Source: Thalassotalea euphylliae (GTDB lineage Bacteria; Pseudomonadota; Gammaproteobacteria; Enterobacterales; Alteromonadaceae). Taken from it: a stretch of DNA of 64,000 nt. The stretch lies in contig NZ_QUOU01000001.1 in the NCBI RefSeq assembly GCF_003390335.1, positions 992,001 through 1,056,000 on the forward strand, in the 5' to 3' direction. A program made the translations under genes and the position numbers. Below, piece after piece: positions 53,037 through 61,516 of this stretch. Under the pieces are notes generated by a model. The model was not told where the DNA came from and did not search any database. It was given only the letters and a program-made list of their open reading frames with translations. Position 1 is the first letter of the stretch. Every line of letters begins with the position of its first letter.

Positions 53037-53312
53037 CTAGGACTTATTTTCGGGTACGTAACCTTCAATTTCAGGCTCTTTGCCTTCGAATAGGTAACCC
53101 ACCATGGCTTGCTCTAGAAAAGCGCGATCATCTGGGTTCATCATGTTCATCTTTTTCTCGTTGATTAACATGGTTTGCTTTTTCTGCCAGTTACCCCATG
53201 CTTCTTTACTGATGTTGTCAAAAATACGCTTGCCAACTTCACCAGGGTAAAGCTGAAAGTCTAATCCTTCTGCTTCTTTTTGTAGGTTTTGGCAAAATAC
53301 CGTTCTGCTCAT
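53037..53312 (-). CDS. yggX: YggX, oxidative-damage protection / Fe(II)-trafficking protein
   Basis: 91 residues, standard length. [20 protein letters not shown] with the single Cys7, then [20 protein letters not shown] and [18 protein letters not shown], all diagnostic. In enterobacteria it directly follows mutY and protects Fe-S proteins from oxidative damage. Here mutY is on the same strand but 4.5 kb away, with other genes and mobile DNA between. Confidence 0.95.
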   Translation of the reverse strand: MSRTVFCQNLQKEAEGLDFQLYPGEVGKRIFDNISKEAWGNWQKKQTMLINEKKMNMMNPDDRAFLEQAMVGYLFEGKEPEIEGYVPENKS

Positions 53313-53409
53313 GATTATTCTCGTCTTTAAAAATTGGTGCTAATTATACGTATAAACTTGCTCGCTAGAAAATGATTCGACAAATCATTGGCTATGCTGG
53401 CTATATAAA

Positions 53410-54003
53410 TTACTCCGTCAGTAACCAACCGTTAGCCGTGGCAATGTCTATTTGCTCTAGAACATAAGCCCATAGTTTGGGCGCTGATGATTCCAAATGC
53501 TTATTGCGATTAATAACTTGCTGCTTATAAACCGTGTTCTGCGCCCAGCTACCTCCGTAGTTCTTCATATTCTGAATCAGTGGCAAAATGCGATCCATTG
53601 CTTTGGCAAAACTTGCATCCGGTGTTTCGGCTTGTTCGAATTCGTGCCAGAGCGCAGTAAAGTGTTCTTTTTGAGGGGCAGGTAGTAGGCCGAAAATACG
53701 ATTGGCTGCGGCAATCTCTTTGTCTGATTGCTCGGCAAGGATCGCTTTTTCGTCAAAAGCAAAGGTATCGCCGGCATCAATTTCTACGATATCGTGCAGC
53801 AGCAACATCAATGTTACGCGTGAGATGTCTACGTTACCTTCCGCATATGGCGCTAGTACGTGTGCCGTTAAGGCGATGTGCCAGCTGTGCTCGGCACTGT
53901 TTTCAAAGCGATTGTTGTCTGTTTTGATCAGGGCGCGGCGATAAACGGCTTTTAATTTATCTAGCTCTAAAATGAAGTCGAGTTGTTGTGACAGTTCTTT
54001 CAT
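53410..54003 (-). CDS. HD-domain hydrolase (HDDC2-like)
   Basis: 197 residues. HD metal site: RFENSAEHSWHIALTAHVL supplies the first His, LLLHDIVEIDAGDT the His-Asp pair, and MDRILPLIQNMKN a late Asp. This arrangement is that of small HD phosphohydrolases acting on nucleotides (5'-deoxynucleotidase-like). It lies in the region between mutY and yggX, directly next to the mobile-element nest. Confidence 0.82.
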   Translation of the reverse strand: MKELSQQLDFILELDKLKAVYRRALIKTDNNRFENSAEHSWHIALTAHVLAPYAEGNVDISRVTLMLLLHDIVEIDAGDTFAFDEKAILAEQSDKEIAAANRIFGLLPAPQKEHFTALWHEFEQAETPDASFAKAMDRILPLIQNMKNYGGSWAQNTVYKQQVINRNKHLESSAPKLWAYVLEQIDIATANGWLLTE

Positions 54004-54314
54004 TACTACTCCGCTAAAGAAAGGTATAAGCCAAGCTGATATGAGTGCTTATACCAATTGAAATAACTACTTAATCATTCAGCGAGAATTAAAAGGCTTA
54101 GAGGCACAGGTTATATGCTCCATGCATAACCTAAGTACCTACATCCATGTAGGCAAGGCATTGATTGCAGAGAATGGTCGCTCCCTTGTCAAAATCAATA
54201 ACGCAGCATATGAGCCTTTTAAACTCGCCCTTTGGGCTGAGGAATCCCCAAAAAGTGACAGGCATAACAATTTGTGATCTTATTGAATCGCCAAACACAA
54301 TAAGGACAACTGTT

Positions 54315-55481
54315 ATGCCTGTAAAATCACTATGCCACAACTACTTTAAAAATACGCTATCTTCCTTCAATCGCGCACGCATGAAAACCTTAATGCTCAG
54401 TGCCGATGCGTTAATTGACTCGAATCGGTTAACTCTCACTGATATAGGTCGACACCTCGAAGGAAAAGCGTTCAGTAAAAACAAAATTAAACGAATCGAC
54501 AGATTTTTAAACAATGACCACTTACAACGAGAGCTTATTGACATTTACCGTGCGCTTGCCAAGCCCGTTATAAGCCAATTGCCATACCTAGTCATTGCTG
54601 TCGACTGGAGTGGGTGCTGTGGCTCAAATTATCATTTGTTACGCGCTAGTTTATTGGTCGATGGTCGCTCAATGACGCTCTACAACATGGTTGTTGAAGA
54701 AAAGGATAAGGAAACCCGTACCACTCATCAATTGTTTCTCTCACGATTAAGTCACATATTGGCGGGGCATGCGAAAGTGTATATCACATCTGACGGCGGC
54801 TTTTTAACACCTTGGTATGCCGAAGTACTTGCCCACGGATGGGATTTTATTGGTCGACTGCGAGGTACAATGAAGTGCCAATTGAAACAGCAGCCAACGC
54901 AATGGCAAACCTTAGCGCAGTTAAGAAAGGACGCCAGTTGTACACCTAAAAATTTAGGGAGCGCAAGGTTAACGCAACACAGCAAAACGGGGTGCCAAGC
55001 GAGCCTGCACCTTTATCAAGGTGAGCACAGAGGCCGACGCGGGAAAAGCCGCTTTACTAAGGATGATAAAATGTACCGCAACCTTGCTCATGAACCTTGG
55101 CTCATCGCGACATCTGATGCCGAGCTAACAAGTCGCGAAGTAATCAATTTGTACGCTAAACGTATGCAAATAGAGCAAAACTTTAGAGATGACAAAAGTG
55201 AGCAGTATGGTTTTTCTTGGCGGTTTAGTCGAACGATGGGCATTAAACGGATGAGCATACTGTGCCTTATCGCTTGTGTAGCAAGCTTGGTACTCTGGCT
55301 TATTGGCTTTGAAGCAGAAAGAAGAAAATGGCACTTTAGGTTCCAAGCAAATACCGTGAGAAAGCGGCGCGTGCTTTCATTTCTGTCACTCGCCAAAAAT
55401 ATTGTCAAACAATGCCCTCACCAGTTAACAAAGAGGTTTATCAAAAGGAGTTGGTTAAATTTCATTCTTGAATTCAACTAA
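54315..55481 (+). CDS. IS4-family transposase, C terminus cut by the nested IS
   Basis: 388 residues from ATG 54315, which has AAGGA 8 bases upstream; the frame extends to 54165 but that lies outside the element. DDE features: VIAVDWSGC, YITSDGGF and the Y(2)R(3)E(6)K motif YAKRMQIEQNFRDDK. The stop codon TAA (55479-55481) is formed at the junction with the IS30 element. Removing that element joins the frame to 11 more codons (YANLRLTTTTR) ending at 56572, so the original protein was about 399 residues. The protein may still work, since only its tail is lost. Confidence 0.9.
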   Translation: MPVKSLCHNYFKNTLSSFNRARMKTLMLSADALIDSNRLTLTDIGRHLEGKAFSKNKIKRIDRFLNNDHLQRELIDIYRALAKPVISQLPYLVIAVDWSGCCGSNYHLLRASLLVDGRSMTLYNMVVEEKDKETRTTHQLFLSRLSHILAGHAKVYITSDGGFLTPWYAEVLAHGWDFIGRLRGTMKCQLKQQPTQWQTLAQLRKDASCTPKNLGSARLTQHSKTGCQASLHLYQGEHRGRRGKSRFTKDDKMYRNLAHEPWLIATSDAELTSREVINLYAKRMQIEQNFRDDKSEQYGFSWRFSRTMGIKRMSILCLIACVASLVLWLIGFEAERRKWHFRFQANTVRKRRVLSFLSLAKNIVKQCPHQLTKRFIKRSWLNFILEFN

Positions 55482-56536
55482 TAAGTGCAATCGTTTATGC
55501 AGCCACTAATTTCTCTGGCTGACCGGTAAATAATTCATAAGGTGTTTTATAACCTCTTGTCTTTCTTGGGCGGTGATTGAGCTTATCAACTGCCGCCTGA
55601 ATTTCTTCTTCACTAAGCGCCATAAAGTCTGTGCCTTTGGGAAAGTAACGTCGCAGTAAACCGTTAGTATTCTCATTGATACCTCGCTCCCACGAAGCGT
55701 AAGGGTGGGCGAAGTACACATCCGCTTCTAGCGCTTGAGCAATTCGCTCATGTTGAGCAAATTCTTTACCATTATCGAAGGTAATCGTCAGTACCTTTTC
55801 TTTGAGTGGCATAACACTATCAATGATAGCGTCTGCTGTAATATCAGCATGTTTGCTCTCAATACGCCTAACAACGGTATAAAGTGTCTTTCGCTCAACC
55901 AGTGTGACAAAGGCGTGTTGGCGCCCTTTTCCTATAACAGTATCACCTTCCCAATCACCAAGACGAGATTTTGTGTCAACTACCGCTGGGCGTTCATCAA
56001 TACCGACACGGTTCACAAGTTGGCCACGCTTACTATAGCGGCCATAGCGTTTTTGGTATTTTTTACCTGCTCTGGTGAGAGATTTATACAGTTGACCACC
56101 TTGGGCTTTATCCTGATAAATATAGCGGTAAATACTCTCATGGTGCAGGGAAAGCTTTTCTTCTAATTTAATCCGTCCAGTAATTTGCTCTGGGCTAAAG
56201 TCTTGCTCAAGCAACCACTTAATCCAACCTTGGACCTGCTCTGTGATTTTGACTGACTTAGTAGCCGATTGACGTCTTTGTTTAGCCAATTGGTGAGCTT
56301 GTTTTGGTCGATAGCCCCTCAATCCTTTATTGCGTCGTATCTCGCGTGAAATGGATGACGGACTGCGCTCTAAAATTTCAGCTATCTCTTTTTGACTATG
56401 TTTTGCTTTTAACAAAGCGTAAATCTGGTATCGTTCAGCTTGTGTCAGCTGTTTGTAGTTCATAAGGCTATTTCCTTTGGCGAGAAAGTAGCCGAACTAT
56501 AACAGCTGGCCACCTAACCTGAGAAATTGCACTTAT
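55481..56536. mobile_element. IS30-family insertion sequence nested in the IS4 element
   Basis: 1056 bp. Ends ATAAGTGCAAT (55481-55491) and ATTGCACTTAT (56526-56536), an exact inverted repeat continuing imperfectly inward; flanked by TA on both sides (55479-55480, 56537-56538), a 2-bp target duplication as usual for IS30. One intact transposase on the minus strand. Confidence 0.88.
55495..56463 (-). CDS. IS30-family transposase, intact
   Basis: 322 residues. N-terminal HTH (MNYKQLTQAERYQIYALLKA, KEIAEILERSPSSISREIRR), then a DDE integrase-like core: first Asp in LGDWEGDTVIG, second in TFDNGKEF, Glu in WERGINENTNGLLRRYFPKG. All three catalytic residues are present and the frame is unbroken, so it is likely active or recently so. 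Confidence 0.95.
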   Translation of the reverse strand: MNYKQLTQAERYQIYALLKAKHSQKEIAEILERSPSSISREIRRNKGLRGYRPKQAHQLAKQRRQSATKSVKITEQVQGWIKWLLEQDFSPEQITGRIKLEEKLSLHHESIYRYIYQDKAQGGQLYKSLTRAGKKYQKRYGRYSKRGQLVNRVGIDERPAVVDTKSRLGDWEGDTVIGKGRQHAFVTLVERKTLYTVVRRIESKHADITADAIIDSVMPLKEKVLTITFDNGKEFAQHERIAQALEADVYFAHPYASWERGINENTNGLLRRYFPKGTDFMALSEEEIQAAVDKLNHRPRKTRGYKTPYELFTGQPEKLVAA

Positions 56537-56843
56537 TATGCGAATCTAAGATTAACGACTACAACAAGATAATCATTGTATGATAAATGGGGATCCCTCA
56601 GCCCTTTGGGAGCGTGTCAGCGTCGCGATAATTGCACCAAATTCATTGGATGTAGAATAACTATATCGGCATAAATTTGGCTTATTCCCCACCGCTGACA
56701 ACGCTCTGAATTGATCAATTAATTAATTCAATTGGTATTGAACGTGTTTTGCTTGGCCAGTAGTCTAATTGGCTGTGATTGTAGCACTGTATTGGCCATG
56801 TTACTCACACAAGTCAGCAGTTAGAAAAATACTGACGTGCTGG

Positions 56844-57800
56844 TTATTTGCCAACTGATGTTTGCTTTAAAAAGCCGTATTTAATTCTCAATTGGTTGAG
56901 CTCAGGGGTGAGGGCGTCGAACGCCTTTTGATATTGGCTCACAATTTCCTTTGGTACTTGCTTGTTAAATGCAAAGTAGTCACCAATCTCTGCGAGTAAA
57001 CTAACGACCTTATATTGATGGGCTTTCTCCGGTGCCTGTTTTAATACAGCGTTAAATCCTGACTCTGAAATTGCCAGTAAATCTACCCTTTGATTAGCTA
57101 GAAGTGATTCGGCGTGTTTCATATCAGCAGCTTCAAATAAGTGTTTGGCGCCTTTTTTATGGAGCAGCACTTTGGTGATGTCATCGCGAATTACCGCAAT
57201 AGAGTGTTGATAAGCCAGTTCTTCACCTGCGCTAATATCACTTAGGCTGGTATCAGCAAGTGTATTGTTGGCGACTAAAATGTAGCGAGCCGTAAAAATT
57301 GGCCCAACCCATTGGAAGAGATGTTCACGCGCTTGGTAGCGTGATGTGGCAAATAATACCGCATTGGCTTCATTTTGGAGTGAGCGATAACCTCTTGCCC
57401 ACGGAATAACTTGAATGGGTTGCGCTTGCTGCCCTAACTCTTGCCAAATCAGGTGCAAAGCTTCAATTGAAATGCCTGAAAGTTTACCGTGCTGGTAAAA
57501 ACTGGAAGGAGGGTAAACCTCAGTATAAAAATTGAGACTAAGGTCGGGGCGCGTCCTATCGACATTAATTTCAGGGGGCTTTTGTTTTAAATCCCTTTGT
57601 TTTAGGTGCTTTTGCTCTAGCGGCTGGGCTGGTAATTTTGGGGGAGCTAATACCTCAAGCGCTAATTGATGTAATTGAGCGTTAGCGCCAGCTGATACAA
57701 AGTAGCTGGTAGCCAATAGGCTCAAGCCAATACTGCACTTAACAAAACTGCACCCAACAAAAGCAATCCAACGAAACATCAAGGGCAAGATGGGATTCAA
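56844..57800 (-). CDS. Periplasmic solute-binding protein, SBP family 3
   Basis: 318 residues. A hydrophobic N-terminal signal (about 8-42, ending SAGANA). A linker with repeated charged units (LEQKHLKQRDLKQK) precedes the binding fold: LNFYTEVYPPSSFYQHGKLS, then GISIEALHLIWQELGQ and PWARGYRSLQNEANAVLFAT. Ends with LNQLRIKYGFL as usual. It follows mutY by 30 bp on the same strand, likely in the same transcript. Ligand unknown. An internal ATG (MFRW) could be the true start. Confidence 0.75.
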   Translation of the reverse strand: MNPILPLMFRWIAFVGCSFVKCSIGLSLLATSYFVSAGANAQLHQLALEVLAPPKLPAQPLEQKHLKQRDLKQKPPEINVDRTRPDLSLNFYTEVYPPSSFYQHGKLSGISIEALHLIWQELGQQAQPIQVIPWARGYRSLQNEANAVLFATSRYQAREHLFQWVGPIFTARYILVANNTLADTSLSDISAGEELAYQHSIAVIRDDITKVLLHKKGAKHLFEAADMKHAESLLANQRVDLLAISESGFNAVLKQAPEKAHQYKVVSLLAEIGDYFAFNKQVPKEIVSQYQKAFDALTPELNQLRIKYGFLKQTSVGK

Positions 57801-57830
57801 AAATAAGGTATAGGCTATTATTAACCGAAC

Positions 57831-58922
57831 TTACCAATGATTGCCATTCAATTCTTTAATTTCACTCAATATTTTCACTGTTGATGCCGCAAAGCCAAGG
57901 GCGGATTCTTGCGATATACTCAGCCATTTATGCCCCTTGTACTCGTTAACCGTGTTTGCATCATTGTGCTTACACTCCACTAACACTGGCGTTATATCTA
58001 AATGAAAATGGCTAAAGGTGTGTCGAAACTCGGTCAGTTTGGTAGTTTTTATGCTTGTTAACCCCAGTTTATTCATCGCCTCTGGGATTTGCGTTTGACA
58101 CTGTGTTTCAACAAAACACCATAGACCTCCCCAGATGCCTGACGGCGGCCTTTTTTCGAGTAACACTTGGTCATCCATTTTCGGAATAATCATCACACAT
58201 TGTCTGACTGGTGTTTCTTTCTTGGGCTTTTTCTGAGGAAAGTTCGCCTGCTCACCTGTAGCATTGGCCAGGCAAACTTCCTCAACTGGGCAGCTATCAC
58301 ATTTTGGTTTGCTGCGCGTGCAAATAGTGGCACCCATATCCATCATGGCTTGATTGAAAAACGCTACCCCCTCAGCCGGGGTAAGCTTTTCAGCAATCGG
58401 CCAAAGGGCTTTTTCATACTTAGCTTGGGCGTTGTGGCCTTCCACTAAATAGCAGCGCGCCAAAACACGTTTTACATTGCCGTCTAAAATAGGGTGGTGC
58501 TGACCAAGCGATAGGCTAAGTATGGCACCTGCTGTTGAGCGGCCAATGCCGGGCAGGGCGATGACTTGTTCAATTTCTTTGGGAAACTCACCACCGTGCT
58601 CAGCGACAATTTGTTTTGCTGCTTTGTGAAGGTTGCGCGCGCGCGCGTAGTAGCCAAGCCCTGTCCAATGATGTAGCACATTGTCTTCATCAGCTTGTGC
58701 CAACGCTCTGACATTGGGAAAGCTTGCCATAAAACGCTCATAGTAAGGGATTACGGTTGCTACTTGGGTTTGCTGTAGCATAATTTCAGAAATCCAAACG
58801 CGATAGGGCGTTTTATTTTGCTGCCACGGTAAGTGCTTTCTCCCTTTTTTGCGATACCAAATAAGTATGTCGTTGCCAAAGGCTTTGGCTGACTGGGCGG
58901 ATATTGTGATTTGATCTGTCAT
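57831..58922 (-). CDS. mutY: A/G-specific adenine glycosylase
   Basis: 363 residues, the usual length. Catalytic Glu46 in [10 protein letters not shown], the helix-hairpin-helix [11 protein letters not shown] followed by Asp147 in [10 protein letters not shown], and the 4Fe-4S loop with Cys201, 208, 211 and 217 (C-x6-C-x2-C-x5-C). A C-terminal NUDIX-like domain (about 230-360) recognises 8-oxoguanine. It removes adenine mispaired with 8-oxoG. Divergent from yggL. Confidence 0.96.
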   Translation of the reverse strand: MTDQITISAQSAKAFGNDILIWYRKKGRKHLPWQQNKTPYRVWISEIMLQQTQVATVIPYYERFMASFPNVRALAQADEDNVLHHWTGLGYYARARNLHKAAKQIVAEHGGEFPKEIEQVIALPGIGRSTAGAILSLSLGQHHPILDGNVKRVLARCYLVEGHNAQAKYEKALWPIAEKLTPAEGVAFFNQAMMDMGATICTRSKPKCDSCPVEEVCLANATGEQANFPQKKPKKETPVRQCVMIIPKMDDQVLLEKRPPSGIWGGLWCFVETQCQTQIPEAMNKLGLTSIKTTKLTEFRHTFSHFHLDITPVLVECKHNDANTVNEYKGHKWLSISQESALGFAASTVKILSEIKELNGNHW

Positions 58923-59098
58923 AGCGGCGACAGTGTAGCGAAAACTAGCACTGGAAAAAAGTGAGTTGCAAGATTAACCAAAGCTTACTCTTGGTCGCTG
59001 ATATTGGATCAACAAAAAGATCATCACAAAAACCTTGTTTGTTACGACGAGTTCGCTCTATGCTCTTGCCTGTGTAATTAAGTAACTGGAAATGTGAA

Positions 59099-59434
59099 AT
59101 GAAAGCTCAAGCAAAAAACCGTAGCCGTCGATTGAGAAAGAAACTGCGAGTTGATGAATTCCAAGAGTTAGGGTTTGATATCGCGTGGCAATTGCCTGCT
59201 GATTCAAGCGAAGATAAGGTTGATAGTTTTGTTGACGATTTTATCGTGCAAGTTATTGAGCCACGCGGCCTTGGCTTTGGGGGAGAAGGCGACACCTTGT
59301 GGCACGGTTTAATTTGTACAATGAAAATCGGTAAATGCACGGAAGAAGACCGCCAAGCAGTTGAGCGCTGGTTAACCGACAATGGCGCGACCGCGGTTTC
59401 TGTGTCTGAACTTTATGATGTTTGGTGGGCATAA
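59099..59434 (+). CDS. yggL: YggL family protein (DUF469)
   Basis: 111 residues. Basic start (RSRRLRKKLRVDEFQELGF), then VIEPRGLGFGGEG and a final WLTDNGATAVSVSELYDVWW, the family pattern. In other Gammaproteobacteria it stands beside trmB and mutY, as here, and has been linked to 50S ribosome assembly. ATG start. Confidence 0.92.
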   Translation: MKAQAKNRSRRLRKKLRVDEFQELGFDIAWQLPADSSEDKVDSFVDDFIVQVIEPRGLGFGGEGDTLWHGLICTMKIGKCTEEDRQAVERWLTDNGATAVSVSELYDVWWA

Positions 59435-59512
59435 GCTCATCACGCAAAATTGCTGTCACAGAGTTCAGTGCTGAGAACTTAATGCTTTCAAGGAAGACAA
59501 GGATAAACAGTA

Positions 59513-60055
59513 ATGATTCAAGCGCTCCAGTCTATTCATCAATTGTCTGAGCAACTCAAGTTAAAACCGCTAGTAATAGAAGACGCCCAAGCGCTCTTTG
59601 CTGAAATTAGTGAGAGCCGAGCGCAATTGGCGAAATACCTTTATTGGGTTGATGGTGTTACCGATGTGGTATCAACTGAGTGTTACATTGACGAACGCAT
59701 TAATAGCGGCTTACCTAGTGCAACTTGGTTTACCATTATCAATGGCGAGCGGGTTTGCGGTGTGTTCGGCATTAAATATATCGACGGCGATAAACACTTG
59801 GCTGAAGTTGGTTATTGGCTAGGTACGAATGCCCAAGGTAGAGGGGTGATTAGCCAAATTATCACTTATATAAAGGCTTTTTTAAAACAGCATCAAGTGC
59901 GCGACTTGGTGATTGCGTGTTTAGCGCAAAATAACGTGAGTATTCGCGTTGCTGAAAAAGCTGGCGGTAAGCTGGTGAGCGTAGAGCCCAAAGCTATGGT
60001 TATCGACGGCCAAGCCCAAGCGCTGCTTACTTACCAAATTTCTTTATCCGCTTAA
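59513..60055 (+). CDS. GNAT N-acetyltransferase (RimL-like)
   Basis: 180 residues. GNAT fold: acceptor-binding N part (LKPLVIEDAQALFAEISESR), then HLAEVGYWLGTNAQGRGVIS with the AcCoA loop, and NNVSIRVAEKAGGKLV as motif B. This is the group of ribosomal-protein or aminoglycoside-like acetyltransferases that includes RimJ and RimL. AAGGA precedes the ATG by 9 bases. It lies between yggL and trmB. Substrate unknown. Confidence 0.85.
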   Translation: MIQALQSIHQLSEQLKLKPLVIEDAQALFAEISESRAQLAKYLYWVDGVTDVVSTECYIDERINSGLPSATWFTIINGERVCGVFGIKYIDGDKHLAEVGYWLGTNAQGRGVISQIITYIKAFLKQHQVRDLVIACLAQNNVSIRVAEKAGGKLVSVEPKAMVIDGQAQALLTYQISLSA

Positions 60056-60185
60056 TCCTATTCGATATTTATTTCGTAAGCTTGAGCGTTAATAGATTAT
60101 CGCTTTTGAATGCTCACTCTTTCTTGAGTTTGAACTGCTAACATAAGATAATACGCCGCCATTTTAACCGCTAAGACAATTTTCG

Positions 60186-60908
60186 ATGACAGAAAGAACC
60201 CACAAAACCATTGAGCAAGCAAAGCAGGAAGGTAAGTACATTCGCACGGTACGCAGCTTTGTGAAACGCGAAGGACGCTTAACCAAAGGTCAGTCGCACG
60301 CGTTGGAAAACCATTGGCAAGACATGGGCTTAAACCATCAAAATGAGTTACTCGACTACTCAGCTGTATTTGGCAATGAAAACCCTGTTGTGCTGGAAAT
60401 CGGTTTTGGTATGGGGAAATCTTTGGTCGAAATGGCGAAGAACGCACCTGAGTTAAATTACATCGGTGTTGAAGTTCACCGCCCAGGTGTGGGGGCCTCT
60501 ATTGCACTTGCGGTTGAACAGGACGTTACCAATTTAAAAGTGTATGAGCATGACGCCATCGAAGTGTTAGCGGATTGTATTCCAGATAACAGCTTGACCA
60601 CAGTGCAACTGTTTTTCCCAGATCCATGGCACAAGAAAAAGCACCACAAGCGCCGTATTGTAAAGCCTGAGTTTGTTGAAACCATTCGTCAGAAGCTAAA
60701 AGTGGGTGGTGTTTTCCACATGGCAACCGATTGGGAAAACTACGCAGAATGTATGTTAGAAGATATGCAAAGTGCGCCTGGCTTTGAAAACTTATCTGCA
60801 ACTAACGATTATGTGCCACGCCCAGACAGTCGCCCATTAACCAAGTTTGAAAACCGAGGTCAGCGTTTAGGTCACGGCGTATGGGATTTACAATTTAAGA
60901 AACTTTAA
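60186..60908 (+). CDS. trmB: tRNA (guanine(46)-N7)-methyltransferase
   Basis: 240 residues, standard size. Start region [21 protein letters not shown]-binding [16 protein letters not shown], then [15 protein letters not shown] and [20 protein letters not shown], the TrmB signature. It makes m7G46 in the variable loop of many tRNAs. A strong terminator follows. Confidence 0.96.
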   Translation: MTERTHKTIEQAKQEGKYIRTVRSFVKREGRLTKGQSHALENHWQDMGLNHQNELLDYSAVFGNENPVVLEIGFGMGKSLVEMAKNAPELNYIGVEVHRPGVGASIALAVEQDVTNLKVYEHDAIEVLADCIPDNSLTTVQLFFPDPWHKKKHHKRRIVKPEFVETIRQKLKVGGVFHMATDWENYAECMLEDMQSAPGFENLSATNDYVPRPDSRPLTKFENRGQRLGHGVWDLQFKKL

Positions 60909-60941
60909 ACACTTTACGTTATACAGCATGTTTAAAATAAC

Positions 60942-60974
60942 AAGCAGCGCCGTGAATTCGGCGCTGCTTTTTTT
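60942..60974 (+). terminator. Terminator after trmB
   Basis: AAGCAGCGCCG (60942-60952), loop TGAATT, CGGCGCTGCTT (60959-60969), then a T-run to 60974. Perfect 11-bp GC-rich stem. Confidence 0.9.
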
Positions 60975-61009
60975 ATGTTTGCTTTAGCTTAAAGGTGATA
61001 GCTAAAAAG

Positions 61010-61408
61010 TTATAAGCTAGCCTCACTCGACGACAGCGCGTCGTCATTGCTAATTTGCTCTTTAAATTCAGCGAGTTTGTCTTGCTCAATAAAAAACAAA
61101 TGTTGCCGGTAACGCTTATTACCAGATTGCGCTAACCAAGCCTCGTCAACTAACTGCCAATGAATAGCGGCTTGTAAAATACGACTTGGATATTGCCCCC
61201 AGTAATATTGGCAAGCTTGAATATGTGCTTCGTTATTTGGTGTAAGCTCACTGCGCTCACTCACTAGCTTTTGCTCAAGGTGAGCCAGTACCTTAGGCTT
61301 TAACACGGTTACTATCTCGCGCTTAAAGCGATTAAAACGCTTAGCGCGATAAAGTTGCCATGCCATCCAAACAAGCAGCGAGGCCGCGGCGAACGCTAAA
61401 ATTTCCAC
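61010..61408 (-). CDS. Single-pass membrane hypothetical protein
   Basis: 132 residues with a GTG start (no good ribosome-binding site). One N-terminal membrane helix (ILAFAAASLLVWMAWQLY), then a basic, helical cytoplasmic part (RFNRFKREIVTVLKPKVLAH) and an acidic Ser-rich tail. Not recognised with confidence; size and layout recall small DUF-type proteins found near repair genes in Vibrio and Shewanella. Convergent with trmB. Confidence 0.55.
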   Translation of the reverse strand: MEILAFAAASLLVWMAWQLYRAKRFNRFKREIVTVLKPKVLAHLEQKLVSERSELTPNNEAHIQACQYYWGQYPSRILQAAIHWQLVDEAWLAQSGNKRYRQHLFFIEQDKLAEFKEQISNDDALSSSEASL

Positions 61409-61516
61409 AGTAAGTTGTTACTCAATATATTGCAAAGCTTCTAGCGCGCATACTAGCAGCATACGCGCCAAAACATAAGGAAAGTCGCTACTTCAATTTG
61501 CTCTCAGCTATCGGTG

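Larger units (their letters stand above)
54237..56601. mobile_element. IS4-family (IS10-like) insertion sequence, itself interrupted
   Basis: Ends CTGAGGAATCCCCA (54237-54250) and TGGGGATCCCTCAG (56588-56601), inverted repeats matching 13 of 14, with the CTGA...ATCCCC pattern of IS10. Exact 9-bp direct repeats CCCTTTGGG flank it (54228-54236 and 56602-56610). Without the nested IS30 element it would be about 1307 bp, near the size of IS10. It carries a plus-strand DDE transposase. Confidence 0.92.
54051..56738. mobile_element. MITE-like element (interrupted)
   Basis: ATACCAATTGAA (54051-54062) and its exact complement TTCAATTGGTAT (56727-56738) are the ends; similarity continues inward imperfectly for about 20 bp (TAATCATTCAGCG against TGATCAATTCAGAGCG, the latter read from the complement). 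Without the insertions it is about 314 bp and non-coding, with internal hairpins (AGGTTAT/ATAACCT and CCTACATCCATGTAGG at about 54113-54157). No transposase of its own is visible. An IS4-family element has inserted at 54228-54236. Confidence 0.65.

Noticed and set aside
54165..54314. Upstream extension of the IS4 transposase frame
   Set aside because: It begins outside the inverted repeat of the element; the ATG at 54315 has a proper ribosome-binding site.
54237..56601. Composite transposon formed by two insertion sequences
   Set aside because: The IS30 element is inside the IS4 element and they are different families, with no cargo between two copies.
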